Positions 36,182 through 43,792 of a stretch of DNA of 64,000 bases are shown here, piece after piece. The translations under genes and the position numbers were made by a program. The stretch's first letter is position 1. Every line of letters begins with the position of its first letter. The notes under the pieces are model-generated. The model was not told the DNA's origin. It did not search any database and was given only the letters and a program-made list of their open reading frames with translations. Source of the stretch: Prevotella sp. (GTDB taxonomy: Bacteria; Bacteroidota; Bacteroidia; Bacteroidales; Bacteroidaceae); NCBI GenBank assembly GCA_017449495.1, contig JAFTFO010000035.1, positions 1 through 64,000 on the forward strand. The letters run 5' to 3'.

Positions 36182-36964
36182 ATGGAAATTAAACGACCTT
36201 TACTACTTATTTCCAATGATGACGGTTATCAGGCGAAAGGTATCCGGCAGTTGGTGGAGATGGTGTATGACTATGGCGATATCATCGTCTGTGCCCCTGA
36301 CGAGGCCCGCAGCGGCTTCTCTTGTGCCTTCTCTGCCACGACTCCGTTGAGGCTGCATCTAAGGGAGAAGCGCGAGGGTGTCGAGGTGTGGTCGTGTAAC
36401 GGCACGCCTGTCGACTGTGTGAAGATGGCTCTGGCGGAACTATGTCCCAGAAAACCTGATATGGTCATCGGCGGCATTAATCATGGTGATAATGCTTCTG
36501 TCAACACGCATTACAGCGGAACAATGGGAGTCACGCTCGAGGGCTGTATGAAATATATCCCCTCTGTGGCCTTCTCTCTCTGTGACCATCGCGATGATGC
36601 GGACTTCGAACCACTTCGCCCGCTTGTCAAAACCATTACAGAGAGGGTGCTGGTCGAGGGACTGCCTCAGGGCGTGTGCCTGAATGTGAACTTCCCAGCC
36701 TCCACCTTCCAGGGAGTCCGTGTCTGTCGTATGGCCCATGGCACATGGGGAAGTGAGGTGACCAAGTGCCACCATCCGCGAGGCTACGATTATTGGTGGA
36801 TGGTGGGCCACTACCAGAACGATGAGCCGGAGGCGGAGGATACGGACAACTGGGCCTTAAACCACGGTTTTGTAGCCATCACTCCCACCCAGATCGACGT
36901 CACCGCCTATTCGGCCATGGATATCATTAAGGGTTGGAATGTTAATTGTGAAATTGTCAAATAG
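36182..36964 (+). CDS. surE: 5'/3'-nucleotidase SurE
   Basis: The 260-residue phosphatase dephosphorylates nucleoside monophosphates. The metal site ISNDDGYQAKGIRQL is at the N-terminus (Asp-Asp), with PDEARSGFS, then GGINHGDNASVNTHYSGTMG (Asn ligand and active site). Length is typical. The leader is only about 15-20 bases. lpxB follows after six bases, a common coupling of these two genes in Bacteroidetes. Confidence 0.95.
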   Translation: MEIKRPLLLISNDDGYQAKGIRQLVEMVYDYGDIIVCAPDEARSGFSCAFSATTPLRLHLREKREGVEVWSCNGTPVDCVKMALAELCPRKPDMVIGGINHGDNASVNTHYSGTMGVTLEGCMKYIPSVAFSLCDHRDDADFEPLRPLVKTITERVLVEGLPQGVCLNVNFPASTFQGVRVCRMAHGTWGSEVTKCHHPRGYDYWWMVGHYQNDEPEAEDTDNWALNHGFVAITPTQIDVTAYSAMDIIKGWNVNCEIVK

Positions 36965-36970
36965 TAATCT

Positions 36971-38098
36971 ATGCGGTACTATCTCATAGCTGGTGAGGCT
37001 TCTGGCGACCTCCATGCCTCGCACCTGATGCGGTCATTGAAGGAAATTGACAAGGAGGCAGACTTCCGTTTCTTTGGGGGTGACCTGATGTCTGAGGTCG
37101 GAGGCACCCGTGTCCGCCATTATCGGGAACTGGCATATATGGGACTGATCCCTGTGCTGATGCATCTCCCGACAATCCTGAAGAACATGAGGTTCTGCAA
37201 ACAGGATATCCAATCGTGGCAACCCGACTGTGTCATCTTGGTAGACTATCCGGGCTTCAATCTGGATATCGCGAAATATGTACACAGCCAGCGTCAGAAG
37301 GCCAACGGTCAGAAGCCCAAAATATTTTACTATATATCGCCAAAGATATGGGCGTGGAAGGAGTACCGCATCAAGAATATCCGTCGCGACGTCGACGAAC
37401 TTTTCTCTATCCTCCCCTTCGAGGTGGACTTCTTTGAGAAGAAGCACCATTATCCCATTCACTATGTGGGGAATCCCACGGCAGATGAGGTCCGCGAGTT
37501 TTCTTCCTCCACACTCATCCCTCCTCCCTCCTCGGAAAAAGTCATCGCCCTGCTGGCAGGCAGTCGCAAACAGGAGATCAAAGATAACCTGCCGGCGATG
37601 ATCGAGGCCGTGAAACCATATGTGAAGGATTATCGTGTTGTCCTTGCCGGGGCACCGGGCATCGAACCTGCCTATTACGAACCGTTTATGGCTGGGAGTG
37701 GGGTAGAGGTGGTTCATGGCAAGACTTACGACCTACTTTCACAAGCCCATGCTGCCCTTGTCACCAGCGGTACGGCGACGCTCGAGGCGGCTTTGTTCAA
37801 CGTGCCTCAGGTGGTGTGCTACAAGTTGCCTCTACCGAAGATTGCTCGTGTAGTGCGCCGCCATCTCATCAAAGTACCTTATATATCACTTGTCAACCTG
37901 ATTGCCGACCGCGAGGTGGTCACGGAACTCTTGGCAGACACCTTCACCGTCGGACATATCCGTCACGAACTGGAGAAAATCCTCGACGGACCGGGTCGTG
38001 AGCAGATGCTCAACGGCTATGCCGAAGTGTGGCGTAGGTTGGGCGACCAGAAGGCACCTGATAATGCTGCGAGAATCATGTTCAAATTACTAAAATAA
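36971..38098 (+). CDS. lpxB: lipid-A-disaccharide synthase
   Basis: The 375-residue glycosyltransferase (GT19) joins UDP-diacylglucosamine and lipid X in lipid A synthesis at the inner membrane. Motifs include LIAGEASGDLHASHLMRSL, LVDYPGFNLDIAKY, FYYISPKIWAWKEYRIKNI and HYVGNPTADEV, then LLAGSRKQEIKDNLP and TSGTATLEAALFNVPQVV. A short low-complexity insert (SSSTLIPPPSSEK, DNA 37501-37539) lies in the loop before VIALLAGSRKQEI. A second short duplication-like stretch is SQRQKANGQKPK (37287-37322). Confidence 0.95.
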   Translation: MRYYLIAGEASGDLHASHLMRSLKEIDKEADFRFFGGDLMSEVGGTRVRHYRELAYMGLIPVLMHLPTILKNMRFCKQDIQSWQPDCVILVDYPGFNLDIAKYVHSQRQKANGQKPKIFYYISPKIWAWKEYRIKNIRRDVDELFSILPFEVDFFEKKHHYPIHYVGNPTADEVREFSSSTLIPPPSSEKVIALLAGSRKQEIKDNLPAMIEAVKPYVKDYRVVLAGAPGIEPAYYEPFMAGSGVEVVHGKTYDLLSQAHAALVTSGTATLEAALFNVPQVVCYKLPLPKIARVVRRHLIKVPYISLVNLIADREVVTELLADTFTVGHIRHELEKILDGPGREQMLNGYAEVWRRLGDQKAPDNAARIMFKLLK

Positions 38099-38131
38099 AT
38101 AATAGACAAATCAATTAATTAGTCAATCATT

Positions 38132-38836
38132 ATGAAAAAGATTTTTGTTTTCGCCCTGATGGCCGTAGCAGCCCTCACGGTCCATGCACAAAACATCCAG
38201 TTGCACTACGACTTCGGTCGTAACCTTTATTCCGATCAGGAGTCAGGACGTCAGAAGGTGACCGTCACCCTCGAGCAGTTCAAGGCCGACAAATGGGGTT
38301 CTTGGTACTATTTCGTCGATGTCGACATGAGCCGTAAGTTTACCGAGAGTGCCTACACTGAGATATCGCGTGAGTTCAACCTCGGCAAGCAGTCGCCCTT
38401 CGCCGCCCACATCGAGTATGATGGCGGACTCAACAAGAGCGGCAGTTTCCAGCAGGCTGGTCTCGCCGGTCTTGCCTATAATGGTCACACAGCAGACTTC
38501 TCCAAGACCTGGAGCGTGCAGTTGTTGTATAAGCGCTACTTCAAGAGCTACGACTACACCTCTGCCTACCACAGCATGCAACTGACAGGCGTCTGGGGCT
38601 TGAACTTTGCCCAGAACAAATGCACCTTCTCTGGCTTCATTGATTTCTGGCGTGGCGAGAAGGCCGACGGTCACGGACAGCTTGTCATCCTCTCTGAGCC
38701 TCAGCTCTGGTACAACTTTACTGATCACTTTAGCATCGGCACGGAGATCGAGTTCAGCAACAACTTCATCTACAACACCTACGACGACCAGTCATTCTTT
38801 ATTAATCCAACACTTGCACTCAAATGGAACTTCTAA
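38132..38836 (+). CDS. DUF5020/Tsx-like outer-membrane protein
   Basis: The 234-residue exported protein has a signal peptide (ending VHAQ near 20). Beta strands with aromatic girdles follow: [64 protein letters not shown] and PTLALKWNF with terminal Phe. This matches DUF5020 and the Tsx nucleoside-channel fold. The next gene, a uracil permease, overlaps its 3' end by 13 bases, which supports a nucleoside or nucleobase uptake role. That function is inferred, not shown. Confidence 0.75.
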   Translation: MKKIFVFALMAVAALTVHAQNIQLHYDFGRNLYSDQESGRQKVTVTLEQFKADKWGSWYYFVDVDMSRKFTESAYTEISREFNLGKQSPFAAHIEYDGGLNKSGSFQQAGLAGLAYNGHTADFSKTWSVQLLYKRYFKSYDYTSAYHSMQLTGVWGLNFAQNKCTFSGFIDFWRGEKADGHGQLVILSEPQLWYNFTDHFSIGTEIEFSNNFIYNTYDDQSFFINPTLALKWNF

Positions 38837-40026
38837 CCCCAACCCGTAAGACCATCGTCGGCGTACAGTTCCTGTTTGTAGCCTTTGGCTCTACTGTGCT
38901 GGTGCCTCTGCTCGTTGGTCTCGACCCCGCCACCGCCTTGTTCACGGCTGGCGTCGGCACATTTATCTTCCATCTCGTCACCAAGGGGATGGTACCTATC
39001 TTCCTCGGCAGTAGCTTCGCCTTCATCGCGCCGATCATCTCGGCCTCCCAGCAGTGGGGCATGCCCGGCACCATCGCCAGTATTGCAGGTGTGGCGTTGG
39101 TCTACTTCCTCATGTCGGCTCTCATCAAGTGGCAGGGCCGCAAGTTGCTCGACCGTCTCTTCCCGCCTGTGGTGATTGGTCCTGTGATTATCCTCATTGG
39201 CCTCTCGCTCTCTCCTGCTGCCGTGAATATGGCGAAGGAGAACTGGCTGTTGGCCTTCATCTCGCTCATCACGGCCATCGTCGTGCTCACCTTCGGCAAG
39301 GGGCTGGTGAAGCTCGTGCCTGTGGTCATCGGCATCATTGTGGGTTATATCGTCGCCCTCTGCATGGGTGTGGTCGACCTCTCGACCGTTGGCGCCGCCC
39401 CGTGGTTCGCATTACCCAGTAGCATCGCCCATTTCCAGTTGCCGCAGTTTGCATGGGAGCCCTTCGTATTCATGATCCCAGTGGCCATCGCCCCGGTGAT
39501 TGAGCATATCGGCGATGTTTATGTGGTCTCTGCCGTAGCCGACAAGGACTTTGTCAAGGAGCCCGGTCTTCATCGCACGATGCTTGGCGACGGTCTGGCC
39601 TGTCTCTTAGCCTCGTTCTTCGGTGGCCCTCCTGTAACCACCTATTCTGAGGTGACGGGAGCCATGCAGATCACCCGTGTCACCCATCCGCAGGTCATTC
39701 GTATTGCCGCTGCCACAGCCATCGTGTTCTCGGTGATTGGCAAGCTGAGTGCCCTCTTGCAGTCCATACCCTCCGCTGTGCTGGGTGGCATCATGCTGCT
39801 GCTCTTCGGCACGATCGCCGCTGTGGGCGTGCAGAACCTCATTCAGCATAAGGTGGACTTGAACCAGACGCGCAACATCATCATCGTCTCCGTCACGCTG
39901 ACGATGGGCATCGGCGGTGCCGTCCTTAGCTTCGGCACCTTCTCCATCAGTGGCATCGGCCTTTCGGCCGTCATCGGTGTGCTGCTCAACCTCTTGCTGC
40001 CACAGACCAAAGAGAAAGCCGCATAG
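38824..40026 (+). CDS. uraA: uracil/xanthine permease (NCS2 family)
   Basis: The 400-residue inner-membrane transporter has about 12-14 hydrophobic segments. NCS2 signatures include [23 protein letters not shown] at the N-terminus, [29 protein letters not shown] (Glu-His pair in TM8) and [20 protein letters not shown] (TM10 motif). UraA-type substrate is likely because of the EHIGD motif and short N-terminus. It overlaps the Tsx-like gene, giving an outer-plus-inner-membrane uptake pair. No terminator is clear; a repeat region follows. Confidence 0.92.
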   Translation: MELLTPTRKTIVGVQFLFVAFGSTVLVPLLVGLDPATALFTAGVGTFIFHLVTKGMVPIFLGSSFAFIAPIISASQQWGMPGTIASIAGVALVYFLMSALIKWQGRKLLDRLFPPVVIGPVIILIGLSLSPAAVNMAKENWLLAFISLITAIVVLTFGKGLVKLVPVVIGIIVGYIVALCMGVVDLSTVGAAPWFALPSSIAHFQLPQFAWEPFVFMIPVAIAPVIEHIGDVYVVSAVADKDFVKEPGLHRTMLGDGLACLLASFFGGPPVTTYSEVTGAMQITRVTHPQVIRIAAATAIVFSVIGKLSALLQSIPSAVLGGIMLLLFGTIAAVGVQNLIQHKVDLNQTRNIIIVSVTLTMGIGGAVLSFGTFSISGIGLSAVIGVLLNLLLPQTKEKAA

Positions 40027-40172
40027 GCGAATAAAGAAAAATAGAGCTACTGGAGCTACTGAGGCGTGTAAGTTACTGGTAATCAGGCAAAGTACGGTGC
40101 AGGATAGACTCAAAATCGAGCTACTATCCTGCACCTATCTTGCACCAGATGGCGCTACTGAGCGGTTTTTGA

Positions 40173-40436
40173 TGATGCAAGGGCGCGTTAAAACGCCGTT
40201 GCTGATGACTCCCATCGTTGTTGCAGGTGCCTTCTTATGTTGTTGCTAATGCCTTGTAACGTTGTTGGTGATGCCTGTTAACAGGGATACTGATGCCTGT
40301 TTATAGGGGTTAACAGGCATTATCACAGGGGGTTTACCCTATCCTTACTACCGTTTGCCTTGGCTCAAATGACCGTTTGCGTATACTCAAACGGTTGTTC
40401 GCGTATACTCAAACGCTAACGCCGATTTTTTTAAGG
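40173..40436. repeat. 22-nt periodic degenerate tandem array
   Basis: Consecutive 22-base blocks resemble their neighbours. The blocks at 40217, 40239 and 40261 all begin GTTGTTG and contain a TGCC-type core. Those at 40261 and 40283 share TGATGCCTGTT in the same phase. The block at 40305 contains GTTAACAGGCAT, the inverse of ATGCCTGTTAAC in the block at 40261. The blocks at 40349, 40371 and 40393 share CTCAAA in phase, and the last two share CGTATACTCAAAC. The sequence drifts along the array while the 22-nt register is kept for about ten units. It lies between convergent uraA and hipT. Confidence 0.75.
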
Positions 40437-40566
40437 GCCATTTAGAGGTGTTGCAAGGGGCAGGGTAGGGGCACGATGACGGCACAGTTTTACACGTACT
40501 ATGCCGTCGTTAAGTTCTTTAAAACCAGAGCGTTAAACCTAATGACGGCGCAGACGGCATAGTCCT
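40437..40566. other. spacer with inverted ATGACGGC/GCCGTCGT motif
   Basis: No gene is supported. ATGACGGCaCAG (40476-40487) recurs as ATGACGGCgCAG (40541-40552), with inverse copies ATGCCGTCGT (40501-40510) and GACGGCATAG (40553-40562). A hairpin between ATGCCGTC (40501) and GACGGCAT (40553) could form near the hipT 3' end. Confidence 0.4.
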
Positions 40567-41517
40567 TCACAATTTGTCAGTCCGCTTGCTCAGTAACATG
40601 CAGTAGTCGGTCTTCATCTTTTCAGGAAGGAATGAATGGCTGATGAGTTCCTGCCATTTGGGTAGGTTGCCTTTCATCCGCTCTATTATCTTGTTGGCTA
40701 CAGCCATTGGAATACCACTCTGTGTAAAGGCGGTCATAAAGGTATTGCGGTCGAAGTTGCTTTTCTCGCCGCCCACAGTAAAGGTCATAGCCATCTCCTC
40801 CGTATCCGCAGGGTCTGCCAGCAGCACCGCCAGCAGGTCGTAGGCAGGAGCCAAGGCATACTCGCCGCCACCGGTATCTATCAGCGAGAAGTTCTTGCAG
40901 TGCATGTCGGAGTTGCCGGTAATCCAAGAGAACAAGACCACTTCCCAATAGCGCTGCACATCGAGCATAGGGGCCGATGAGTACTTTTTGACGGTCTCTG
41001 CCAGTTGCTGGTAGGTGCCGTAGTACTTGTGCTCAGTGAGGCGGTTGGTCAGTTGGCACATATCCAACATTGATATCTTCTCGCCCTTCCGCCCACGGTC
41101 CATCCTTAGGGTCAGGTAGCCCAATTCTCCATCGGCAAGGCGTATTAGCGTGTGGCGGGCTGTGCGGATATGGGCGGCTTCGGCCATCTTCATCGTGAGA
41201 TCCTCCAGTTCTGGCAGGCATGGATAGCGGCCACTTTGTGGTTTGAAGATATACTTGCCCCAAAGACCAACGATGGTGAATTTGTCTGGTTCATGCTTCC
41301 CACCACGGTTCACGTCGAGCGACATTTTGGCCTGTACACCCGTCACCGACGAACTGGTGCGAATCACTTGACGGGCCAGTTCCGACATGTTGTCCCGGGT
41401 ATAGGGGAGAATGGGGGCTACGTCGCTGCCGAAAAATCTACGGGCACAAGCTGGGTGATAATCCACCTGCCCTTCTTCTAATTCCTGATAGCAATACAAG
41501 CACTTACTCATGGTCAT
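40567..41517 (-). CDS. HipT-like toxin kinase (HipA core)
   Basis: The 316-residue protein has the HipA kinase core without the usual N-terminal subdomain, which is encoded separately upstream. The Gly-rich loop is SSSVTGVQAKMS (Ser 55-57, candidate autophosphorylation sites). K92 in YIFKPQ is the probable ATP-binding Lys. The catalytic loop GNSDMHCKNFSLI (D204, N209) and the metal-binding APAYDLL (D227) are intact, so it should be active. An N-terminal cluster (CLYC at 6-9, HPACAR at 21-26) looks like a small zinc site. It overlaps the hipS-like gene by 14 bases (8 if ATG 41511 is used). In E. coli HipT phosphorylates TrpS; the target here is unknown. Confidence 0.85.
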   Translation of the reverse strand: MTMSKCLYCYQELEEGQVDYHPACARRFFGSDVAPILPYTRDNMSELARQVIRTSSSVTGVQAKMSLDVNRGGKHEPDKFTIVGLWGKYIFKPQSGRYPCLPELEDLTMKMAEAAHIRTARHTLIRLADGELGYLTLRMDRGRKGEKISMLDMCQLTNRLTEHKYYGTYQQLAETVKKYSSAPMLDVQRYWEVVLFSWITGNSDMHCKNFSLIDTGGGEYALAPAYDLLAVLLADPADTEEMAMTFTVGGEKSNFDRNTFMTAFTQSGIPMAVANKIIERMKGNLPKWQELISHSFLPEKMKTDYCMLLSKRTDKL

Positions 41518-41830
41518 CTAATGGTTTTACGCTGATGTTTCCGATACAGTCCTTGCAGCAGGCCATCAGCAGTGACATGCGGTCTCGCGGGTCAATCTTC
41601 CACGACGAGGAGGCAATGTCTAATAACCAGCCCTCTGGGATGAGTCCGTCGAAGACGGGGAACATCATCTCCTTGTCGTATTGTTGGTTTGTTAGAGGCA
41701 TGGTAGGACTGACCGGAGCAGCATCCTGACGGGTCAGATACGCGACATCATAAGAAAAATGAAATCCTTCCTCATCTTCTGTAAGGATACCGCAAAAGTT
41801 GTCATTGACATATATTCCTGCCTGCTTCAT
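41504..41830 (-). CDS. HipS-like protein (HipA N-terminal subdomain)
   Basis: The 108-residue protein matches the N-subdomain 1 of HipA: GIYVNDNFCGILTEDEEGFHFSYDVAYL, then PVSPTMPLTNQQYD and FPVFDGLIPEGWLLDI, and CCKDCIGNISVKP at the end. In the tripartite HipBST system the equivalent HipS, not HipB, neutralises HipT. Its gene overlaps hipB by four bases (ATGA type) and hipT by 14, as expected for tightly coupled stoichiometric production. Confidence 0.82.
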   Translation of the reverse strand: MKQAGIYVNDNFCGILTEDEEGFHFSYDVAYLTRQDAAPVSPTMPLTNQQYDKEMMFPVFDGLIPEGWLLDIASSSWKIDPRDRMSLLMACCKDCIGNISVKPLDDHE

Positions 41831-42027
41831 AAGAGTTCATTTTTTACAGGTCCGAGATGTTCGCCAAACAGGGCGAGCACCTCATTGACCTTGTCCATAC
41901 GCAGGGTCTGCTTCCCTTGTTCGAGTTCCCTCACGAACCTGAGCCCCACCCCAGCACGCTCAGCCAACTCAATCTGAGTGAGGCCGTTCTTCTTCCGTTT
42001 TTCCTTGATATGCTCCGATAATGTCAT
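41827..42027 (-). CDS. HipB-like XRE-family regulator
   Basis: The 66-residue protein is almost entirely one helix-turn-helix domain: LSEHIKEKRKKNGLTQIELAERAGVGLRFVRELEQGKQTLRMDKVNEVLALFGEHLG, given here in parts as KRKKNGLTQIELAERAGVGL and RFVRELEQGKQTLRMDKV. It should repress the hip operon, with three matching 19-bp palindromic sites upstream. It is first in the order hipB-hipS-hipT. Confidence 0.88.
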   Translation of the reverse strand: MTLSEHIKEKRKKNGLTQIELAERAGVGLRFVRELEQGKQTLRMDKVNEVLALFGEHLGPVKNELL

Positions 42028-42032
42028 AGCTA

Positions 42033-42051
42033 TTATACCTTAACGGGTACA
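42033..42051. promoter_or_regulatory. candidate HipB operator 1
   Basis: TTATACC at 42033-42039, six bases, GGTACA at 42046-42051. It lies just downstream of the -7 box, over the likely transcription start, so binding would block initiation. Confidence 0.6.
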
Positions 42052-42057
42052 AAGGTA
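42050..42057 (-). promoter_or_regulatory. -7 box of the hip operon
   Basis: On the minus strand TACCTTTG, 22 bases before the hipB ATG, overlapping the edge of operator 1. Confidence 0.6.
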
Positions 42058-42075
42058 AACAATAATTTGAAATAA

Positions 42076-42094
42076 TACACCAAATCGGGTATAA
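42076..42094. promoter_or_regulatory. candidate HipB operator 2
   Basis: On the minus strand TTATACCCG, then GGTGTA at the end, the same TTATACC-N6-GGTGTA form as operator 3, in opposite orientation to it. Confidence 0.6.
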
Positions 42095-42115
42095 ACTTTA
42101 GCGGTTTAACTAAAA

Positions 42116-42134
42116 TTATACCCGAAGTGGTGTA
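42116..42134. promoter_or_regulatory. candidate HipB operator 3
   Basis: TTATACCCG followed by AAGT and GGTGTA. With operator 2 it forms a large inverted repeat over 42076-42134 upstream of the promoter. Confidence 0.6.
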
Positions 42135-42213
42135 AATGCACAGGGCCTTAATGACTGTGTGGAAGGAATTTTGTTATTTTATGAAGCTTTGCAGAGGCTT
42201 CGTTGTCTACTTC

Positions 42214-43593
42214 TTAATAGCTAATGTCAATCACGGGACGGAGATAAGTACCTGGAGAATAATTCACAGAAATCTTATCAGTTTTGACTTCAACTTCACC
42301 TGTGCCTTTCTTACCTAATTGAACTTCTTTAAGTACAGAATCTATAAGGCAGAAATAATTTCTTGAGCCAACCGGAATGTCATATGCTTCAGGGTAATTT
42401 GCTATTGTTTGAATTTCGATTAGAGTTGGAATTCGCCATGTTCCTGTTACTCCTGTAATAGAAGGCCATGATGAAAGTTGCCCTGTTAAGTATGTTAACC
42501 AAACAGACGTTGATGAGCTATTCGCATTATAATTATTTTGTTCTGTTGGAGAGAGGAGTACTGCTGTGTGGTTCTCTTCATCAACGGAAACGACGTAACA
42601 ACCTTTATATAGTTGACCTGCGACGGGGGGATTGGTTGTCTCTGAGCTACCTGAGCCCGCATTAGGGTCGTCAGTATCTGAGGTGGGGCCTGTGTTGGAA
42701 TTGTTGGTGGCGTTGGTTTCGTCGAAGTCGAAGGTGACATCGGAGGGATCGGTGCTCCAGGGTTGGAGGGTGATGGAACCTGAGAGGGTGATGCCAAGGG
42801 GTTCGGTATAGGTGCCGGCGATGTTGTATTTGTTGTTGGCAGACAGGGCATCTTCGGCTGTGCAGGTATAAGTGTGAGGGGTGTCCTCTTCGCTACGGGT
42901 GAAGGTGACGGTGATGGTGGGGACACCCTTCGAGGGGAAGGTGAGCTGCTGGGGGGTGGCCTGCCAAACGCCTGTGGTGGCGGTAGCGGTGAGGTCGAAG
43001 GTGTAGGAGAGGGGATTGTCATCCACATAGGTGCCATTAAACTGGATGGCGGAATAGAACGGGGCGATGGAGACGCTGACGCCAATGACATCGGCTGGCA
43101 CCTGACTGATGGTGACAGACGAGAGTTCGAGTACCTTGCGCTGGAGCACCATATCGACGGTTCTTTCGTTGCCGTCAGCGACGGTGACCGTTGAGGTGGC
43201 CATGAGAAAATCGCTCATCGCCTGGCCTTCAGCCAGGGCGATGGCTGATGTAGGCACAGGCGCGGCCGGGAGTCGAAAAAAAGGGAGGTCGCTGGGACTC
43301 ACGGCACAGAGCGTATAGGAACCTTCTGGCAGTTTGACAGACGCTGAGGCCGACGTGTAGTTGCCATCGGCATCCGTCTGGAGGGTACGGACGTACTCGT
43401 TGTTGCCATTAAAGAGGTAGACGGAAGCGATAGGCGATGATGCCTCCTCGCCCTCTCTGGTATGGGTGACGATACGGAGTTGATTGTTGGCTGACTGGTT
43501 GACGGACTGGAGGTCTGACTCCTGTTCGTTACAACTGACAAGACACACAAAGCCACAGATAACTGCGACGGAATGAATCATTAAACTCTTCAT
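42214..43593 (-). CDS. fimbrillin-like lipoprotein (FimB/Mfa2-type)
   Basis: The 459-residue lipoprotein has a leader with lipobox CLVSC (Cys near 21). An N-terminal domain follows with HTREGEEASSPIASVYLFNG and LPEGSYTLCAVS, the pattern of FimB/Mfa2-family fimbrial anchor subunits, then a second beta-sandwich (about 160-290). A low-complexity linker NATNNSNTGPTSDTDDPNAG and SGSSETTNPP leads to a C-terminal domain (about 330-459) with TWRIPTLIEIQTIA, similar to the C-type-lectin-like tips of some Bacteroidetes surface lipoproteins. It is alone, with no fimbrial partner nearby. A role in adhesion is likely but inferred. Confidence 0.7.
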   Translation of the reverse strand: MKSLMIHSVAVICGFVCLVSCNEQESDLQSVNQSANNQLRIVTHTREGEEASSPIASVYLFNGNNEYVRTLQTDADGNYTSASASVKLPEGSYTLCAVSPSDLPFFRLPAAPVPTSAIALAEGQAMSDFLMATSTVTVADGNERTVDMVLQRKVLELSSVTISQVPADVIGVSVSIAPFYSAIQFNGTYVDDNPLSYTFDLTATATTGVWQATPQQLTFPSKGVPTITVTFTRSEEDTPHTYTCTAEDALSANNKYNIAGTYTEPLGITLSGSITLQPWSTDPSDVTFDFDETNATNNSNTGPTSDTDDPNAGSGSSETTNPPVAGQLYKGCYVVSVDEENHTAVLLSPTEQNNYNANSSSTSVWLTYLTGQLSSWPSITGVTGTWRIPTLIEIQTIANYPEAYDIPVGSRNYFCLIDSVLKEVQLGKKGTGEVEVKTDKISVNYSPGTYLRPVIDISY

Positions 43594-43632
43594 AGTTCTG
43601 CATTTTTAATAGTAAGACATGTTAACTCTGGG

Positions 43633-43707
43633 TGGGCGCTGACGGATTCGAACCGCCGACCCTCTGCTTGTAAGGCAGATGCTCTAAACCAGCTGAGCTA
43701 AGCGCCC
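43633..43707 (-). tRNA. tRNA-Val (anticodon TAC)
   Basis: Acceptor arm GGGCGCT/AGCGCCC, D arm GCTCAGCTGGTTTAGAGC, anticodon stem CTGCC/GGCAG type enclosing CTTACAA (anticodon TAC), T arm GGCGGTTCGAATCCGTC. 75 bases with discriminator A and no encoded CCA. Confidence 0.95.
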
Positions 43708-43735
43708 CTTTTTTTAATGCGAGTGCAAAGGTACG

Positions 43736-43767
43736 AAAAAATGAAAGAATGAAAAAATGAAAGAATG
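43736..43767. repeat. perfect 16-bp direct repeat
   Basis: AAAAAATGAAAGAATG occurs twice in tandem (43736-43751, 43752-43767), just after tRNA-Val and before the mutL 3' end. It is an A/G-rich simple repeat of recent origin. Confidence 0.85.
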
Positions 43768-43792
43768 AAAAGTTGCTGCTACTTAACAATCG

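Noticed and set aside
40173-40436. Possible CRISPR or retron
   Set aside because: Repeats drift continuously and have no constant repeat-spacer pattern; no reverse transcriptase gene is visible.
42136-42318. Small plus-strand ORF between hipB and the fimbrillin gene
   Set aside because: It overlaps the fimbrillin 3' end, has no motif, and starts at the edge of operator 3.
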